Of a stretch of DNA of 64,000 nucleotides, positions 46,375-54,635 are shown one piece after another. Location of the stretch: NCBI RefSeq assembly GCF_003646465.1, contig NZ_QZEX01000008.1, forward strand, positions 1 through 64,000, in the 5' to 3' direction. The stretch's first letter is position 1; every line of letters starts with the position of its first letter. The notes under the pieces were generated by a model, which worked only from the letters and a program-made list of their open reading frames with translations, made no database searches and was not told the origin of the DNA. Source of the DNA: Chachezhania antarctica. GTDB lineage: Bacteria; Pseudomonadota; Alphaproteobacteria; Rhodobacterales; Rhodobacteraceae. The translations under genes were made by a program, and so were the position numbers.

Positions 46375-46722
46375 ATGAAGCATTGTATCTGGGTCGGACT
46401 GACTTTGGGCTTCGCCGTAAGCGCGGCGGGCGAACGCATTCTTCCCTTCCGGCCAGAGCTGCCGAAGGGCATTGTCCAGCACATCCTGGCCATGGCTGGG
46501 GCGTTTGCAGCCACCATTGGCGGCGAGATGCTGGGGCTGTACCGCTGCGGGACCGAAGCAAGCTTCATCGGCGCCGTGGTCGGGGCTGCCGGTGCGGTCG
46601 TGACCTACAGGCTGGGCTGGCTCATCTATCTTGAGGTCACACGGGACGACGCGCCCGAAAGCGCGTCATCCGTTGGCAAGGTGCCGAAGAAACCAGCCAG
46701 GGACACCAGGCCGCGTCCCTGA
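46375..46722 (+). CDS. Small membrane protein, GlsB/YeaQ/YmgE-like, 115 aa
   Basis: Starts at MKHCIWVGLTLGFAVSAAGE. Three hydrophobic segments: about residues 3-18, 33-52 (IVQHILAMAGAFAATIGGEML) and 62-82 (FIGAVVGAAGAVVTYRLGWLIYL). The glycine-rich spacing of the last two resembles the transglycosylase-associated (GlsB/YeaQ) stress membrane proteins, though the N-terminal GIVAG block is not clear. The C-terminal tail is charged. A weak family call. Confidence 0.5.
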   Translation: MKHCIWVGLTLGFAVSAAGERILPFRPELPKGIVQHILAMAGAFAATIGGEMLGLYRCGTEASFIGAVVGAAGAVVTYRLGWLIYLEVTRDDAPESASSVGKVPKKPARDTRPRP

Positions 46723-46726
46723 CGTG

Positions 46727-47059
46727 TCAGGTGTCGTCGTCTTCGTTGCTGACGTCGGCGATTTCGTCCAGCGAAACGTTGTCATCGCTGTCGTCGTCGT
46801 CGTCGAGCACGTCATCGCCCAGATCCACGTCGATGTCGTCATCGTCGGCGATGGGCGTGTCCTCTTCGGTCGATTGCGCGGCCTTGGCGCGCAGGGTGGC
46901 CGCGTCTTCGGCGTCCGCCGCGATCATGCGGGTCTTGTCGGCATCGACTTCCACGACCTCGCCCGTGTAGGGGCTGACGATCGGGTTGCGATTCAGATCA
47001 TAGAAACGGCGGCCGGTTGTCGGGCAGACGCGTTTGATACCCCATTCTTCCTTGGGCAT
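46727..47059 (-). CDS. FYDLN-acid family protein (TIGR02300), 110 aa
   Basis: MPKEEWGIKRVCPTTGRRFYDLNRNPIVSPYTG contains the defining FYDLN block; the last 50 residues are almost all acidic (DDDDIDVDLGDD, then DDDDDSDD). A small alphaproteobacterial family of unknown function, cytoplasmic. The N-terminal part resembles a zinc-ribbon remnant with a single Cys. The start used fits the family exactly, although the frame is open further upstream. Confidence 0.9.
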   Translation of the reverse strand: MPKEEWGIKRVCPTTGRRFYDLNRNPIVSPYTGEVVEVDADKTRMIAADAEDAATLRAKAAQSTEEDTPIADDDDIDVDLGDDVLDDDDDSDDNVSLDEIADVSNEDDDT

Positions 47060-47120
47060 GTGATTCCTCTCTCGAAACTGGCTGGGTGGTATCGACGATT
47101 CCGGGCTCCTGCCATATGAC

Positions 47121-47849
47121 ATGGTGACTGTCAAAGCCTTTGGAGCAAAGACACTGACCATGGCTGAGCATTGTCTTGCCGGCTCTCCGCCCGTTACGCT
47201 GACACTTCGGCGTTCGTCCAGGGCCAGACGGATCATCCTCCGGGTGTCTCGTCTGGACGGACGGGTCACGCTGACCTTGCCCCGTGGCGTGTCGGAGTCC
47301 GAGGCGCTGGCCTTCGCGCGCACCAAGGAAGACTGGATCCGCGATCACCTTTCACAGCGCGGCAGCGACGTGACGGTCGGCTACGGCGCGGCTGTTCCCG
47401 TCGAAGGCGTGCCGCGCGTGATCGTGCCGGCCCGCGGCCGCCGCGTGGTGTTGGGCGAGGGCGAGATCGCCGTGCCGGGCGATTCGCCGGGTGTCCGCCT
47501 GAAGACATGGCTGCGCGAGCTGGCCCGCGAACGTCTGGTCGCGGCATCCGATCATCATGCCGCGACGCTGGGCCGAGGCTACACGCGGATCACGCTTCGG
47601 GACACGCGGTCGCGCTGGGGGTCGTGTTCGTCGAATGGCGGGCTGATGTATTCATGGCGGCTGGTCATGGCGCCGCCCGAGATACTGGATTACGTTGCCG
47701 CGCACGAGGTGGCGCATCTGGCCGAGCTGAACCATTCGCCGGCCTTCTGGGCGCATGTGGGGAGGCTCTACGGCCCCTACAACACGGCGCGAACCTGGCT
47801 GAGGACGGAAGGAAACGATCTGCACAGGTACCGGTTCGATGCCGAATGA
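47121..47849 (+). CDS. YgjP-like metallopeptidase domain protein (PF01863), 242 aa
   Basis: Zinc site AHEVAHLAELNHSPAFW near residue 195, with two His and the catalytic Glu, and the third His in NHSPAFWAHVG. TRSRWGSCSSNGGLMYSWRLVMAP is the family signature. Cytoplasmic; probably a peptidase or zinc-dependent processing enzyme. An inner ATG at 47160 (MAEHCLAG) is an alternative start. Its stop overlaps the next gene. Confidence 0.85.
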   Translation: MVTVKAFGAKTLTMAEHCLAGSPPVTLTLRRSSRARRIILRVSRLDGRVTLTLPRGVSESEALAFARTKEDWIRDHLSQRGSDVTVGYGAAVPVEGVPRVIVPARGRRVVLGEGEIAVPGDSPGVRLKTWLRELARERLVAASDHHAATLGRGYTRITLRDTRSRWGSCSSNGGLMYSWRLVMAPPEILDYVAAHEVAHLAELNHSPAFWAHVGRLYGPYNTARTWLRTEGNDLHRYRFDAE

Positions 47850-48555
47850 TGGCCAGGGGCGCAGCCCGCCCGATCCGCTGGCCCGCCCGGTCCGGGCAGG
47901 GGAGCCAATGAACTCCGCACGTTCCACCGATGCCGCCCCTGCAGCGCATGACCGGGTGTACCGGACACTGCGCACGCGGATCATGTACGGTGACCTCGCC
48001 CCCGGTGCGGCGCTGACCTTGCGAGGCATCGGGCGGGAATTCGATGTGTCGATGACGCCTGCACGCGAAGCCGTGCGCAGGTTGACCGCCGAAGGCGCGC
48101 TGACGCTCTCCAGCTCGGGCCGGGTATCCACGCCGGAACTGTCGAACGACCGGATCGAGGAGTTGGCCGCGCTGCGGGCGCTGCTGGAGGTCGAGCTAGC
48201 CAGTCGCGCCCTGCCGCGCGCGCACTTCGCGCTGATTGAACGGATGCAGACCATCAATTCCACCATCGGCGCCGCCGTCGCCGCCCGCGATCCGGTGGCC
48301 TATATCCGTGCCAACCTTGAATTCCACCGCGCGCTGTACCTGAGGGCGCAGGCGCCCGCGATGCTCGCCATGGCAGAGACCGTCTGGCTGCAGCTGGGGC
48401 CCACCATGCGGGCCTTGTACGGCCGCCTTGGCCGGACGGAGCCGCCGGCCTTCCACCGCACGATCCTTGCCGCGCTGAGGGCAGGGGACGAGCCCGGGCT
48501 CAGGCTTGCCGTGCGGTCGGATGTGACGCAAGGGCTGCGGCACCTCGCGGGGTGA
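47839..48555 (+). CDS. GntR-family (FCD) transcription regulator, 238 aa
   Basis: The winged helix is at about residues 38-100 (RVYRTLRTRIMYGDLAPGAALTL, then DVSMTPAREAVRRLTAEGAL) and an FCD ligand domain follows with conserved His residues (NLEFHRALY, FHRTILAALRAGD). It overlaps the upstream peptidase by 11 bases. An alternative ATG at 47908 (MNSARST) has a closer purine-rich box. The convergent 2OG-oxygenase gene is a possible target only by position. Confidence 0.85.
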   Translation: MPNDGQGRSPPDPLARPVRAGEPMNSARSTDAAPAAHDRVYRTLRTRIMYGDLAPGAALTLRGIGREFDVSMTPAREAVRRLTAEGALTLSSSGRVSTPELSNDRIEELAALRALLEVELASRALPRAHFALIERMQTINSTIGAAVAARDPVAYIRANLEFHRALYLRAQAPAMLAMAETVWLQLGPTMRALYGRLGRTEPPAFHRTILAALRAGDEPGLRLAVRSDVTQGLRHLAG

Positions 48556-48559
48556 GGCG

Positions 48560-49552
48560 TTACAGGGCTTCGGCCGGGTCCTTGGCGATGCCGTCCCATT
48601 CCACGCGCGATGACAGGGTGCGGAGAAGCTGGAAGGCGTAGGTGTCCTGCACCGCGGGTTTGCCTACGGGGTGGTCGGCCGGGGTGACAGGGGCGGACAG
48701 CGCGGGTTCAAGGAAGAAGCCCACCGAATGGCGCGATGCGTCGCCGGTATGCAGCACCCGGTGCGGTGTTGCCGGAACGACGCCCTTGGTCATCTGGGTC
48801 ATCACATCGCCGACATGGACGGAAATCGCGTTCTCCATGCGCGGGATGTTGCGGAAGATCCCGTCCTGCCCTTCGGCCTGTAGCCCCGTCGTGTCCTGCC
48901 ACAGAAGCGACAGGCCCGACGAATCCGTATGCCGCACGGCGGATAGAAGCGCGCCGTCCTCCGCCTCCATCGGGGTAACGGCGCCCGCGGGATAGTGCAG
49001 GAACCGCAGGGTGGAATTCGTGCCGTCGAACCGTTCGGCGATCACCGCGTCATCGAACCCCGCCGACCGGCCGATCGAGGCGATCATCGCCATGGCCACG
49101 CCGTTCAGATGGTCGAAATGCGCCTGCACCGTCTGGCGCCAGCCGGGTTCCGGTTCGGGATCCGGCCACGGCGTGGGTTCCGTTAGGAAATCGATGCCGG
49201 GCAGATCGGGGCCGGTGCCCGGTGTTTCAGGGCCAACGTCGTAGAAGTCGTTCTGCAGCCGCCGGTTCGGCGTCAGCGCCCAGAAGCCGCGATAGAGGTT
49301 CGTGTTCCCGGGGTTCAGACGCTTCGTGTATAGCGTCCGCTGCATGTCCTGCGGGAGGTCGAAGACCTTCAACCCGATGCGCGCCCGCCCGTCGACCTTG
49401 TCGGCATCCGGGTAGCCCGTGATCACCACGCTGCCCGTGCGCCGCAGCCCGGTCCACAGCGCTGCGTCAGTGGCATCGCGCGCCATGCCGGGCGGGCCGA
49501 ACAGCGCGCTGATATCGACGATGTCGAGCGATGTCTGCTCTGCCAGATCCAT
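48560..49552 (-). CDS. Isopenicillin N synthase-like 2-oxoglutarate/Fe(II) oxygenase, 330 aa
   Basis: The iron ligands are His and Asp of SAVRHTDSSGLSLLWQD and the His of ATPHRVLHTGDASRHSVGFF, whose Arg-x-Ser binds 2-oxoglutarate. The N-terminal DIVDISALFG begins the DIOX_N domain. A cytoplasmic oxidase of small molecules; the substrate is unknown. It is convergent with the GntR gene. Confidence 0.85.
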   Translation of the reverse strand: MDLAEQTSLDIVDISALFGPPGMARDATDAALWTGLRRTGSVVITGYPDADKVDGRARIGLKVFDLPQDMQRTLYTKRLNPGNTNLYRGFWALTPNRRLQNDFYDVGPETPGTGPDLPGIDFLTEPTPWPDPEPEPGWRQTVQAHFDHLNGVAMAMIASIGRSAGFDDAVIAERFDGTNSTLRFLHYPAGAVTPMEAEDGALLSAVRHTDSSGLSLLWQDTTGLQAEGQDGIFRNIPRMENAISVHVGDVMTQMTKGVVPATPHRVLHTGDASRHSVGFFLEPALSAPVTPADHPVGKPAVQDTYAFQLLRTLSSRVEWDGIAKDPAEAL

Positions 49553-49637
49553 GACGAAACCTCCCGATTGGCAACGGCCACGCTAGGCCCGCCGAATCGG
49601 AGGTGTCAAATCAAACTCTGTGACGCGGGGGAGGGCC

Positions 49638-50600
49638 TCAGGCGCTCAGCTTCTGGCTGCCCATGGCAAGGAACTTCTTCCGCCGGTCCGATACCAGTTG
49701 CGGACCGTCCAGCCCGTCCAGCCCATCCAGCATGGCCGTGATCGCCTGGCTGACCGTTTCCATCGTGGCCTCGGGATCGCGGTGCGCTCCGCCGCGGGGT
49801 TCGGCGATGATGCGGTCGATGACGCCCAGCTTCATCAGGTCCTGCGCCGTCAGGCGCATCGCCTCGGCCGCTTCGCGCATCTTCTCGGAATCCTTCCACA
49901 GGATCGAGGCACAGCCTTCCGGGCTGATCACCGAGTAGACGGAATGTTCCAGCATCGCGACACGGTTGGCCGTGGCAAAGGCCACCGCCCCGCCGGACCC
50001 GCCTTCGCCGATGACGACGCTGACCAGCGGCACGGGAATGCGCAGGCAGGTTTCCGTCGATTTCGCGATAGCCGCCGACTGGCCGCGTTCTTCGGCCCCC
50101 TTGCCGGGATAGGCGCCCTGCGTGTCGACGATGGAGATCACCGGCAGCCCGAACCGGCCCGCCATCTCCATCAGCCGGATCGCCTTGCGATAGCCTTCGG
50201 GGCGCGCCATGCCGAAATTGTGCTCGATCCGGGACTTGGTGTCGTGGCCCTTCTCGTGCCCGATCACCATCACCGGCCGGTCGTTGAACCGCGCCAGCCC
50301 GCCCATGACGGCCAGATCGTCGGCAAAGTTCCGGTCGCCCGCCAGCGGCGTGTATTCCTGGAACAGCGCATGGATGTAGTCGCGGCAATGCGGACGTTCG
50401 GGGTGACGGGCCACCTGGCACTTCTGCCAGGGCGTGAGATTCTTGTAGAGATCGACCAGCAGCGTGGCCGCTTTCGCGTCCAGCGCGGTGGCTTCGTCGC
50501 CCACATCCATACCGGAATTGTCACGGGCAAGCGCTCGCAGTTCTTCTGCCTTGCCTTCGATTTCGGCCAGCGGTTTCTCGAATTCCAGATATTGGGTCAT
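49638..50600 (-). CDS. accA: Acetyl-CoA carboxylase carboxyltransferase subunit alpha, 320 aa
   Basis: A crotonase-fold carboxyltransferase of the usual length: [19 protein letters not shown] at the N-terminus, [23 protein letters not shown], and [41 protein letters not shown] split over the active-site region. With AccD it transfers carboxyl from biotin to acetyl-CoA for fatty acid synthesis. An essential core gene. Confidence 0.97.
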   Translation of the reverse strand: MTQYLEFEKPLAEIEGKAEELRALARDNSGMDVGDEATALDAKAATLLVDLYKNLTPWQKCQVARHPERPHCRDYIHALFQEYTPLAGDRNFADDLAVMGGLARFNDRPVMVIGHEKGHDTKSRIEHNFGMARPEGYRKAIRLMEMAGRFGLPVISIVDTQGAYPGKGAEERGQSAAIAKSTETCLRIPVPLVSVVIGEGGSGGAVAFATANRVAMLEHSVYSVISPEGCASILWKDSEKMREAAEAMRLTAQDLMKLGVIDRIIAEPRGGAHRDPEATMETVSQAITAMLDGLDGLDGPQLVSDRRKKFLAMGSQKLSA

Positions 50601-50728
50601 GTGCCGGGGATCTCGCTAACGGTTCGGGACGGTATATGGCGGCTAGGCGGGCGGATGCAACTCACCCCTTGGCCCGCGGCGCGATCCCTTGCACGGTTTC
50701 GTGGCAGAGGCATGTCGATCCGGCAGGT

Positions 50729-51325
50729 TCAGTGCCCCCGGATCACCGGGTAGAGCGAGAGCACCAGCAGCCCGGCCATTGTCCAGTTGAAGATCATCAG
50801 CCGCCGCGGGTTGGTCAGCACGCGGGCCATCTGCTGGCCCAGCACGGCCCAGCTTGTGACCGATGGCAGGTTCACCAGCCCGAAGACGCCGGCCACGACC
50901 GCCACGGCCAGCAGGCTGCGATCCGGCGCATAGGCGGTGATGGCGGTCAACGCCATCGCCCAGGCCTTGGGGTTCACCCACTGGAACGCCGCTGCCTGCA
51001 GGAAGGTCATCGGCCGCCCGCTGCCGTCGCGGCCCTTCGCTGGTCCGGCATTGGCGATCTTCCATGCGAGGTACAGAAGGTAGCCCACGCTCGCGACCTT
51101 CAGCGCCATGTGGCTGTAGGGCACCATGTCGAAGACCTGCATCAGCCCTGCACCCACCAGCGCCACCATGAAGGTGAAGCCAAGGCACACGCCCAGCATG
51201 TGGGGCAGCGTCCGCCGCAGCCCGAAATTCGCGCCCGACGCCATCAGCATCAGGTTGTTCGGCCCCGGCGTGATCGACGAGACGAAGGCAAAGAGCGCAA
51301 GCGCAAGGAGGAGTTCGTAGGTCAT
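50729..51325 (-). CDS. LysE/RhtB-family amino-acid exporter, 198 aa
   Basis: Six hydrophobic segments and the family signature FAFVSSITPGPNNLMLMASGANFG at residues about 12-36. FQWVNPKAWAMALTAI in the middle is conserved in RhtB proteins. It exports amino acids or their analogues. It is divergent from an Lrp/AsnC regulator across 72 bases, the usual arrangement for regulated LysE-type exporters. Confidence 0.9.
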   Translation of the reverse strand: MTYELLLALALFAFVSSITPGPNNLMLMASGANFGLRRTLPHMLGVCLGFTFMVALVGAGLMQVFDMVPYSHMALKVASVGYLLYLAWKIANAGPAKGRDGSGRPMTFLQAAAFQWVNPKAWAMALTAITAYAPDRSLLAVAVVAGVFGLVNLPSVTSWAVLGQQMARVLTNPRRLMIFNWTMAGLLVLSLYPVIRGH

Positions 51326-51397
51326 GGCGCAAGTATCTGCCTGAAACCGGCGAATGAAATTGCAAAACTGCGACCTAACCGGGTATCCCTGCAACAA

Positions 51398-51850
51398 ATG
51401 ACGAAGACAGACAAGATAAACGACCGGATATTGCGGGAACTTCAGCGCAATGCCCGGATCACCAACCTGGACCTGGCGGAGCGCATCGGCCTCTCGCCCT
51501 CGGCCTGCCTGCGCCGCGTGCAGGAGCTTGAGCGGTCGGGCCTGATAAAGGGCTACCGCGCGGTACTGAACGGCGCGGCGATGGGCAAAGCCTTCGTCGC
51601 CTATATCGGCGTCGGGTTGAACGAACACACGAAAGCCGCGCAGACCCAGTTCGAAGATGCGCTGCAGGACGTGCCCGAGGTGGTGGAATGCCACAACATC
51701 ACCGGCACCATCGAATACCTGCTGCGTGTGGAATGCGCCGACCTGGTGGCCTACAAGACCTTCCACACCGACGTGCTGGGCACGCTGCCCCATGTCACGG
51801 CGCTGACAAGCTACGTCGTCATGGGATCGAGCAAGGATCTACGCGCCTGA
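51398..51850 (+). CDS. Lrp/AsnC-family regulator, 150 aa
   Basis: An N-terminal HTH (INDRILRELQRNARITNLDLAERIGLSPSACLRRVQELE, split over residues 6-45) and a C-terminal RAM domain (TIEYLLRVECADLVAYKTFHTDVL). It probably binds an amino acid and controls the divergent LysE exporter. Start at MTKTDKINDRIL. It is followed by the long non-coding region that contains two structured repeats. Confidence 0.9.
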   Translation: MTKTDKINDRILRELQRNARITNLDLAERIGLSPSACLRRVQELERSGLIKGYRAVLNGAAMGKAFVAYIGVGLNEHTKAAQTQFEDALQDVPEVVECHNITGTIEYLLRVECADLVAYKTFHTDVLGTLPHVTALTSYVVMGSSKDLRA

Positions 51851-51909
51851 CATGAAATGACCCTCGTCCCGACAGAAAAATGCTGCCGGCCCGACAAAAA
51901 TTCCCCAAC

Positions 51910-51923
51910 ATGATCCAGATCAA
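51910..51923 (+). promoter_or_regulatory. FNR-like dyad upstream of structured element A
   Basis: ATGAT-CCAG-ATCAA matches the FNR/FnrL consensus TTGAT-N4-ATCAA at 9 of 10 half-site positions. The identical block CAGATCAAGG recurs at the same place in the second copy. Possible -10 sequences follow 23-29 bases later (TACACC or TATGAC). Regulation by oxygen or nitric oxide via FnrL/Dnr is inferred. Confidence 0.55.
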
Positions 51924-52496
51924 GGAATCAAAGGGGCCGCGCAGGTACACCTATGACCGTGGGTACGGTGGGAGTATCCGGGGTGAACGGCAAGAAGGGC
52001 TGAAGTTCAGCCAGTCGGAAGAAATTCGGCAAATCTCTGAAAAACGCAGACTGACGGGGATCCGGCAAAGCATCGTGGTGGGTGCGCAACGGATCCGGTT
52101 ACCGAAGGTACGCGTCGCATTGGCCAGGGCCGGGGGGTCCACGGCAGAGGCGGTTTCAGGGACGCGCAGCACGGTTCAGAAGCCGTGCGCATTACTCTCT
52201 CCTTGGGCCCGGTCAGGGGTGGCCGGGCCCATCGGAGCGATGCCAATCAGCCCGCGAAACGCGGCGCGGGATAGCACATAAAGGCTGCACTTGCAGCACG
52301 GCAGAGCGCAGGGCCCAAGCGGCCACGCAGCGGCAGACAGGATCCGGGGTCGGGGGCCTCACATGGATCAACGGCGCCGTCTCTCCCTGCACGGAGCAGT
52401 TCGAATTTTCGGAGTCGCGTTGGCAGAACCTGTGGTGGGGTTTTGCCGGGCGGCTCCGAAGCCTTTTCAGGGGCAGTGTTTGCGTCCCTGGCCCTG
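51910..52496 (+). ncRNA. Structured non-coding element, copy A, about 560-590 bases
   Basis: No reading frame is shared with copy B, but sequence and structure are. Hairpin 1 is GCACGG / CCGTGC (52169-52188). It is followed after exactly 16 bases by hairpin 2, GGGCCCGG / CCGGGCCC (52205-52230). Then come GCTGCA / TGCAGC near 52284-52297 and a long hairpin 3, GGAGTCG / CGGCTCC enclosing GGCAGAACC / GGTTTTGCC (52411-52457) with loop TGTGGTGG. A 3' hairpin, CAGGG / CCCTG (52468-52496), ends it. Strand is inferred from the upstream FNR-like box and the terminal hairpin. I do not recognise it as tmRNA, RNase P RNA, 6S RNA or a known large RNA. Confidence 0.6.
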
Positions 52497-52643
52497 ACGC
52501 CGCCAGCGCGGACATTCTTTCCCGAAATCCTGATCCGATCCGTTCGGCGACCGTGACATGCGTTTCGCAGGCCATGCAGCCCGCCTGACCCATTTCAAAT
52601 TGTTTATATCTGGGCCGGTTACGGATCAAAACAGGTGTTGGAT

Positions 52644-52657
52644 GTGACTCAGATCAA
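52644..52657 (+). promoter_or_regulatory. FNR-like dyad upstream of structured element B
   Basis: GTGAC-TCAG-ATCAA, in the same position relative to copy B as the box at 51910 is to copy A (offset 734). The right half-site is perfect and the left is degenerate. The surrounding CAGATCAAGG block is identical in both copies. A weak TATGTG lies at 52688-52693. Confidence 0.5.
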
Positions 52658-53208
52658 GGTGCACGGGCGGCGAATCATTTAGACCTGTATGTGTGGAGAC
52701 GAGGTGAGAGTGGTAAGGGTTAGACGACTGGAAGTTCTTTTAACGAGTACGCCGGAAAATTCGGCACTGTCTTGATAACACGTTATTTTCCGATGGTTCC
52801 CGACGCACTGTGGTGGATGCGGACAGGAACCGGCAAGACCGGAGAAGAAACGTGGCGGGTGTTGGGGCCGGGGGGGTCAGCAACGGGCGCAGGATCAGGA
52901 CGGAAGGCGGTAGGAATACCGCGGTGATATTTCTCATTGGGCCCGGATAGGGGTGTCCGGGCCCGACGGAGAAATTCAAACCCCGCGCAGAAGTGCCGGG
53001 CGAAACAACAGAAAACAACAAGACTGCACGGTGTGCCGGCCAGGGGTGGGCGGCGCAGATAACCGAACCGGTTCAGGGCTGGGTGGCCCATGGGGATATC
53101 GGTACGGGATCCGTATCAAGAGAGCGTGCTGAACGGAGCCGCACCGGCAGGGCCATAGTGGTGGGACCTGCCGGTCGGCTCCGATCGCGTTTGCGGCCCG
53201 TGGGGCCG
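52644..53208 (+). ncRNA. Structured non-coding element, copy B
   Basis: A diverged tandem copy of element A at an offset of 724-735 bases. Hairpin 1 is GCGGTA / TACCGC (52907-52922), a different stem from copy A at the same place. After 16 bases comes hairpin 2, GGGCCCGGA / TCCGGGCCC (52939-52964), one pair longer than in A. Hairpin 3 is GGAGCCG / CGGCTCC enclosing CCGGCAGG / CCTGCCGG (53135-53182), again re-paired, with GTGGTGGG kept in the loop. A terminal hairpin CGGCCC / GGGCCG lies at 53194-53208. Shared unpaired blocks include ATTCGGC and AAGTTC upstream. The retained pairing supports an RNA function. No coding frame is credible. Confidence 0.6.
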
Positions 53209-53318
53209 ATGCAAGCCGGTGCCAGGCAATCAATCAAATTTGCGACGGAACTGGAAGATTGGTTTCCAGATCATATTTCAGCAGTATCGTGCCTGTAGCG
53301 ATATTGGGAGTGAATGTG

Positions 53319-53681
53319 ATGGACGACGTCGAAAACCTGCTGAAAGGCACTGTTGCCGAGCTGGATAAGCTTTTGAATGCCCGCAATGTTCTGGGCGAGC
53401 CGATCAAGGGCGAAGGCGCCACGGTGATTCCCATGGTCAGCTTCGGCTTCGGTTTCGGCGTCGCCGCCGGATCGAACGTGAAGTCGGGTCCCGGTGCGGG
53501 TGCCGGCGCCGGTGGCGGGATCAAGCCCGTGGGCGCGATCATCATCGACAAGACCGGCGCGCGAGTCGAAGCGGTGCAGGGCACGGCCACGGCCATCATT
53601 GCCAATCTGGCAGATGTGGCGCGCAAGGCGATGGAGCGGAAGGACAAGTCCGACAAGGACAAGGACGATTCGGACACCTGA
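53319..53681 (+). CDS. GerW/YtfJ-family protein, 120 aa
   Basis: Starts at MDDVENLLKGTVAELDKLLN with GGAG ten bases upstream. The TVIPMVSFGFGFGVAAGSN and GAGAGAGGGIKPVGAIIID blocks are the glycine-rich core of the GerW family (PF09579), first known from spore formers but common in other bacteria. Cytoplasmic, function unclear. The C-terminus is a charged K/D tail. It starts a three-gene unit. Confidence 0.85.
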   Translation: MDDVENLLKGTVAELDKLLNARNVLGEPIKGEGATVIPMVSFGFGFGVAAGSNVKSGPGAGAGAGGGIKPVGAIIIDKTGARVEAVQGTATAIIANLADVARKAMERKDKSDKDKDDSDT

Positions 53682-53699
53682 CGCCCCGACGGCGGTCTC

Positions 53700-54302
53700 G
53701 TGCCCGATGTCATCTGGGACGTGTTGTTTGTGCTGCTGGCCCTTCTGGGGCTGGCAGCTGCCGTCGTTCTGATCCTCGTCATCTTCCCCGTTCACGTCCG
53801 GTTCCGCGGCAGCACTATCGGCGAAGATCCGGCGCATCTGCGGGTTGCCGCCGCGGTCCTTGGTGGCCTCGCGCCCGAGATCGTTCTGTTCGACAGCGAC
53901 AGGGGGAACGTCGAGGATGCCAAGACAGCGCCGGAGAAGCCGGAGAAATCCCCCAAGCCCAAATCGGGAAAACGTCAGATCCCGCCCGTGCGCCAGATCC
54001 TTCCGGCGGCGTTCCGGTTGCTGCGCGACCTTTTGAACGTCATTCATTTCGTGCACTTGCGGGCCGATATTGTCTACGGGACCGGCGACCCGGCCGAGAC
54101 CGGAGAGATCTACGGCAAGTCGATGTCGTTCCTGTATGGCGCACGCGGGGTGTGGCCGGCAGAGATTGCCTTGCGTCCCGATTTCAACCGGAAGGTCCTG
54201 GAAGGCGAAGTCGACGCCGCGTTGAAACTGCGCCCGATCGCGCTGATCCCGCCCGCCGTGCGCTTTGGCCTGGCCCTTTACCGTGCGCGAAAAGATGAGT
54301 GA
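53700..54302 (+). CDS. DUF2953 domain membrane protein, 200 aa
   Basis: A GTG start 18 bases after the GerW-like gene. One N-terminal membrane segment (residues about 6-30, DVLFVLLALLGLAAAVVLILVIF) is followed by a variable lysine-rich linker and the conserved VYGTGDPAETGEIYG block of DUF2953 proteins. These are regularly found beside GerW/YtfJ genes, which supports both calls. Function unknown; membrane-anchored. Confidence 0.78.
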   Translation: MPDVIWDVLFVLLALLGLAAAVVLILVIFPVHVRFRGSTIGEDPAHLRVAAAVLGGLAPEIVLFDSDRGNVEDAKTAPEKPEKSPKPKSGKRQIPPVRQILPAAFRLLRDLLNVIHFVHLRADIVYGTGDPAETGEIYGKSMSFLYGARGVWPAEIALRPDFNRKVLEGEVDAALKLRPIALIPPAVRFGLALYRARKDE

Positions 54303-54576
54303 CTCCCGCAAGCACCGGGTCGTTCTTGATACGCCGCTGCGCATTCCGGGCGGCGCAGTGGCCGCCGTGGTCCGGGTGGAACGGAGCGTCTGGACGGAGG
54401 GCAGTAGCGGCTTCACGGGCGCGAAATGGCCGCTGGCCGTGATCTTGTGCCGCGACGGAGAGCTGGAAGCGATGGCGCCCAACGGGGACGAGATGACGGT
54501 CGAAGAGGTCGATGACCTGTGCCCCGGCGCATCGGAGGCGATCCGGGCCGCTGCTGAATCCACTGAAACGCAATGA
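54295..54576 (+). CDS. Hypothetical protein, 93 aa
   Basis: The ATG lies eight bases inside the end of the DUF2953 gene, so it is translationally coupled. A small beta-rich soluble protein (VVLDTPLRIPGGAVAAVVRVER, then KWPLAVILCRDGELEAMAPNG) with no motif I recognise. Conserved position within the GerW-DUF2953 unit makes a related role likely, by inference only. Confidence 0.6.
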   Translation: MSDSRKHRVVLDTPLRIPGGAVAAVVRVERSVWTEGSSGFTGAKWPLAVILCRDGELEAMAPNGDEMTVEEVDDLCPGASEAIRAAAESTETQ

Positions 54577-54586
54577 CTTGAAAGAC

Positions 54587-54620
54587 AAAGCGCGCGCCGC
54601 CCCGGGGCCACGCGCGCTTT
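54587..54620. terminator. Bidirectional terminator between convergent genes
   Basis: A 10-bp stem, AAAGCGCGCG / CGCGCGCTTT, encloses a GC-rich loop that can itself pair (CCCC / GGGG). It lies between the 93-aa gene (plus) and the malyl-CoA lyase gene (minus), with A/T runs at the stem base on both strands. Confidence 0.8.
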
Positions 54621-54635
54621 GATGGTACATATGGT

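Noticed and set aside
52082-52588. A 168-residue plus-strand frame in the structured region
   Set aside because: There is no equivalent frame in the second copy of the element and no ribosome binding site; the conserved feature is RNA pairing, not protein.
51851-53318. tmRNA, RNase P RNA or 6S RNA as identity of the structured elements
   Set aside because: I found no tag peptide frame, no tRNA-like ends, none of the universally conserved RNase P core blocks, and the length is far beyond 6S RNA. Tandem duplication is also atypical for these.
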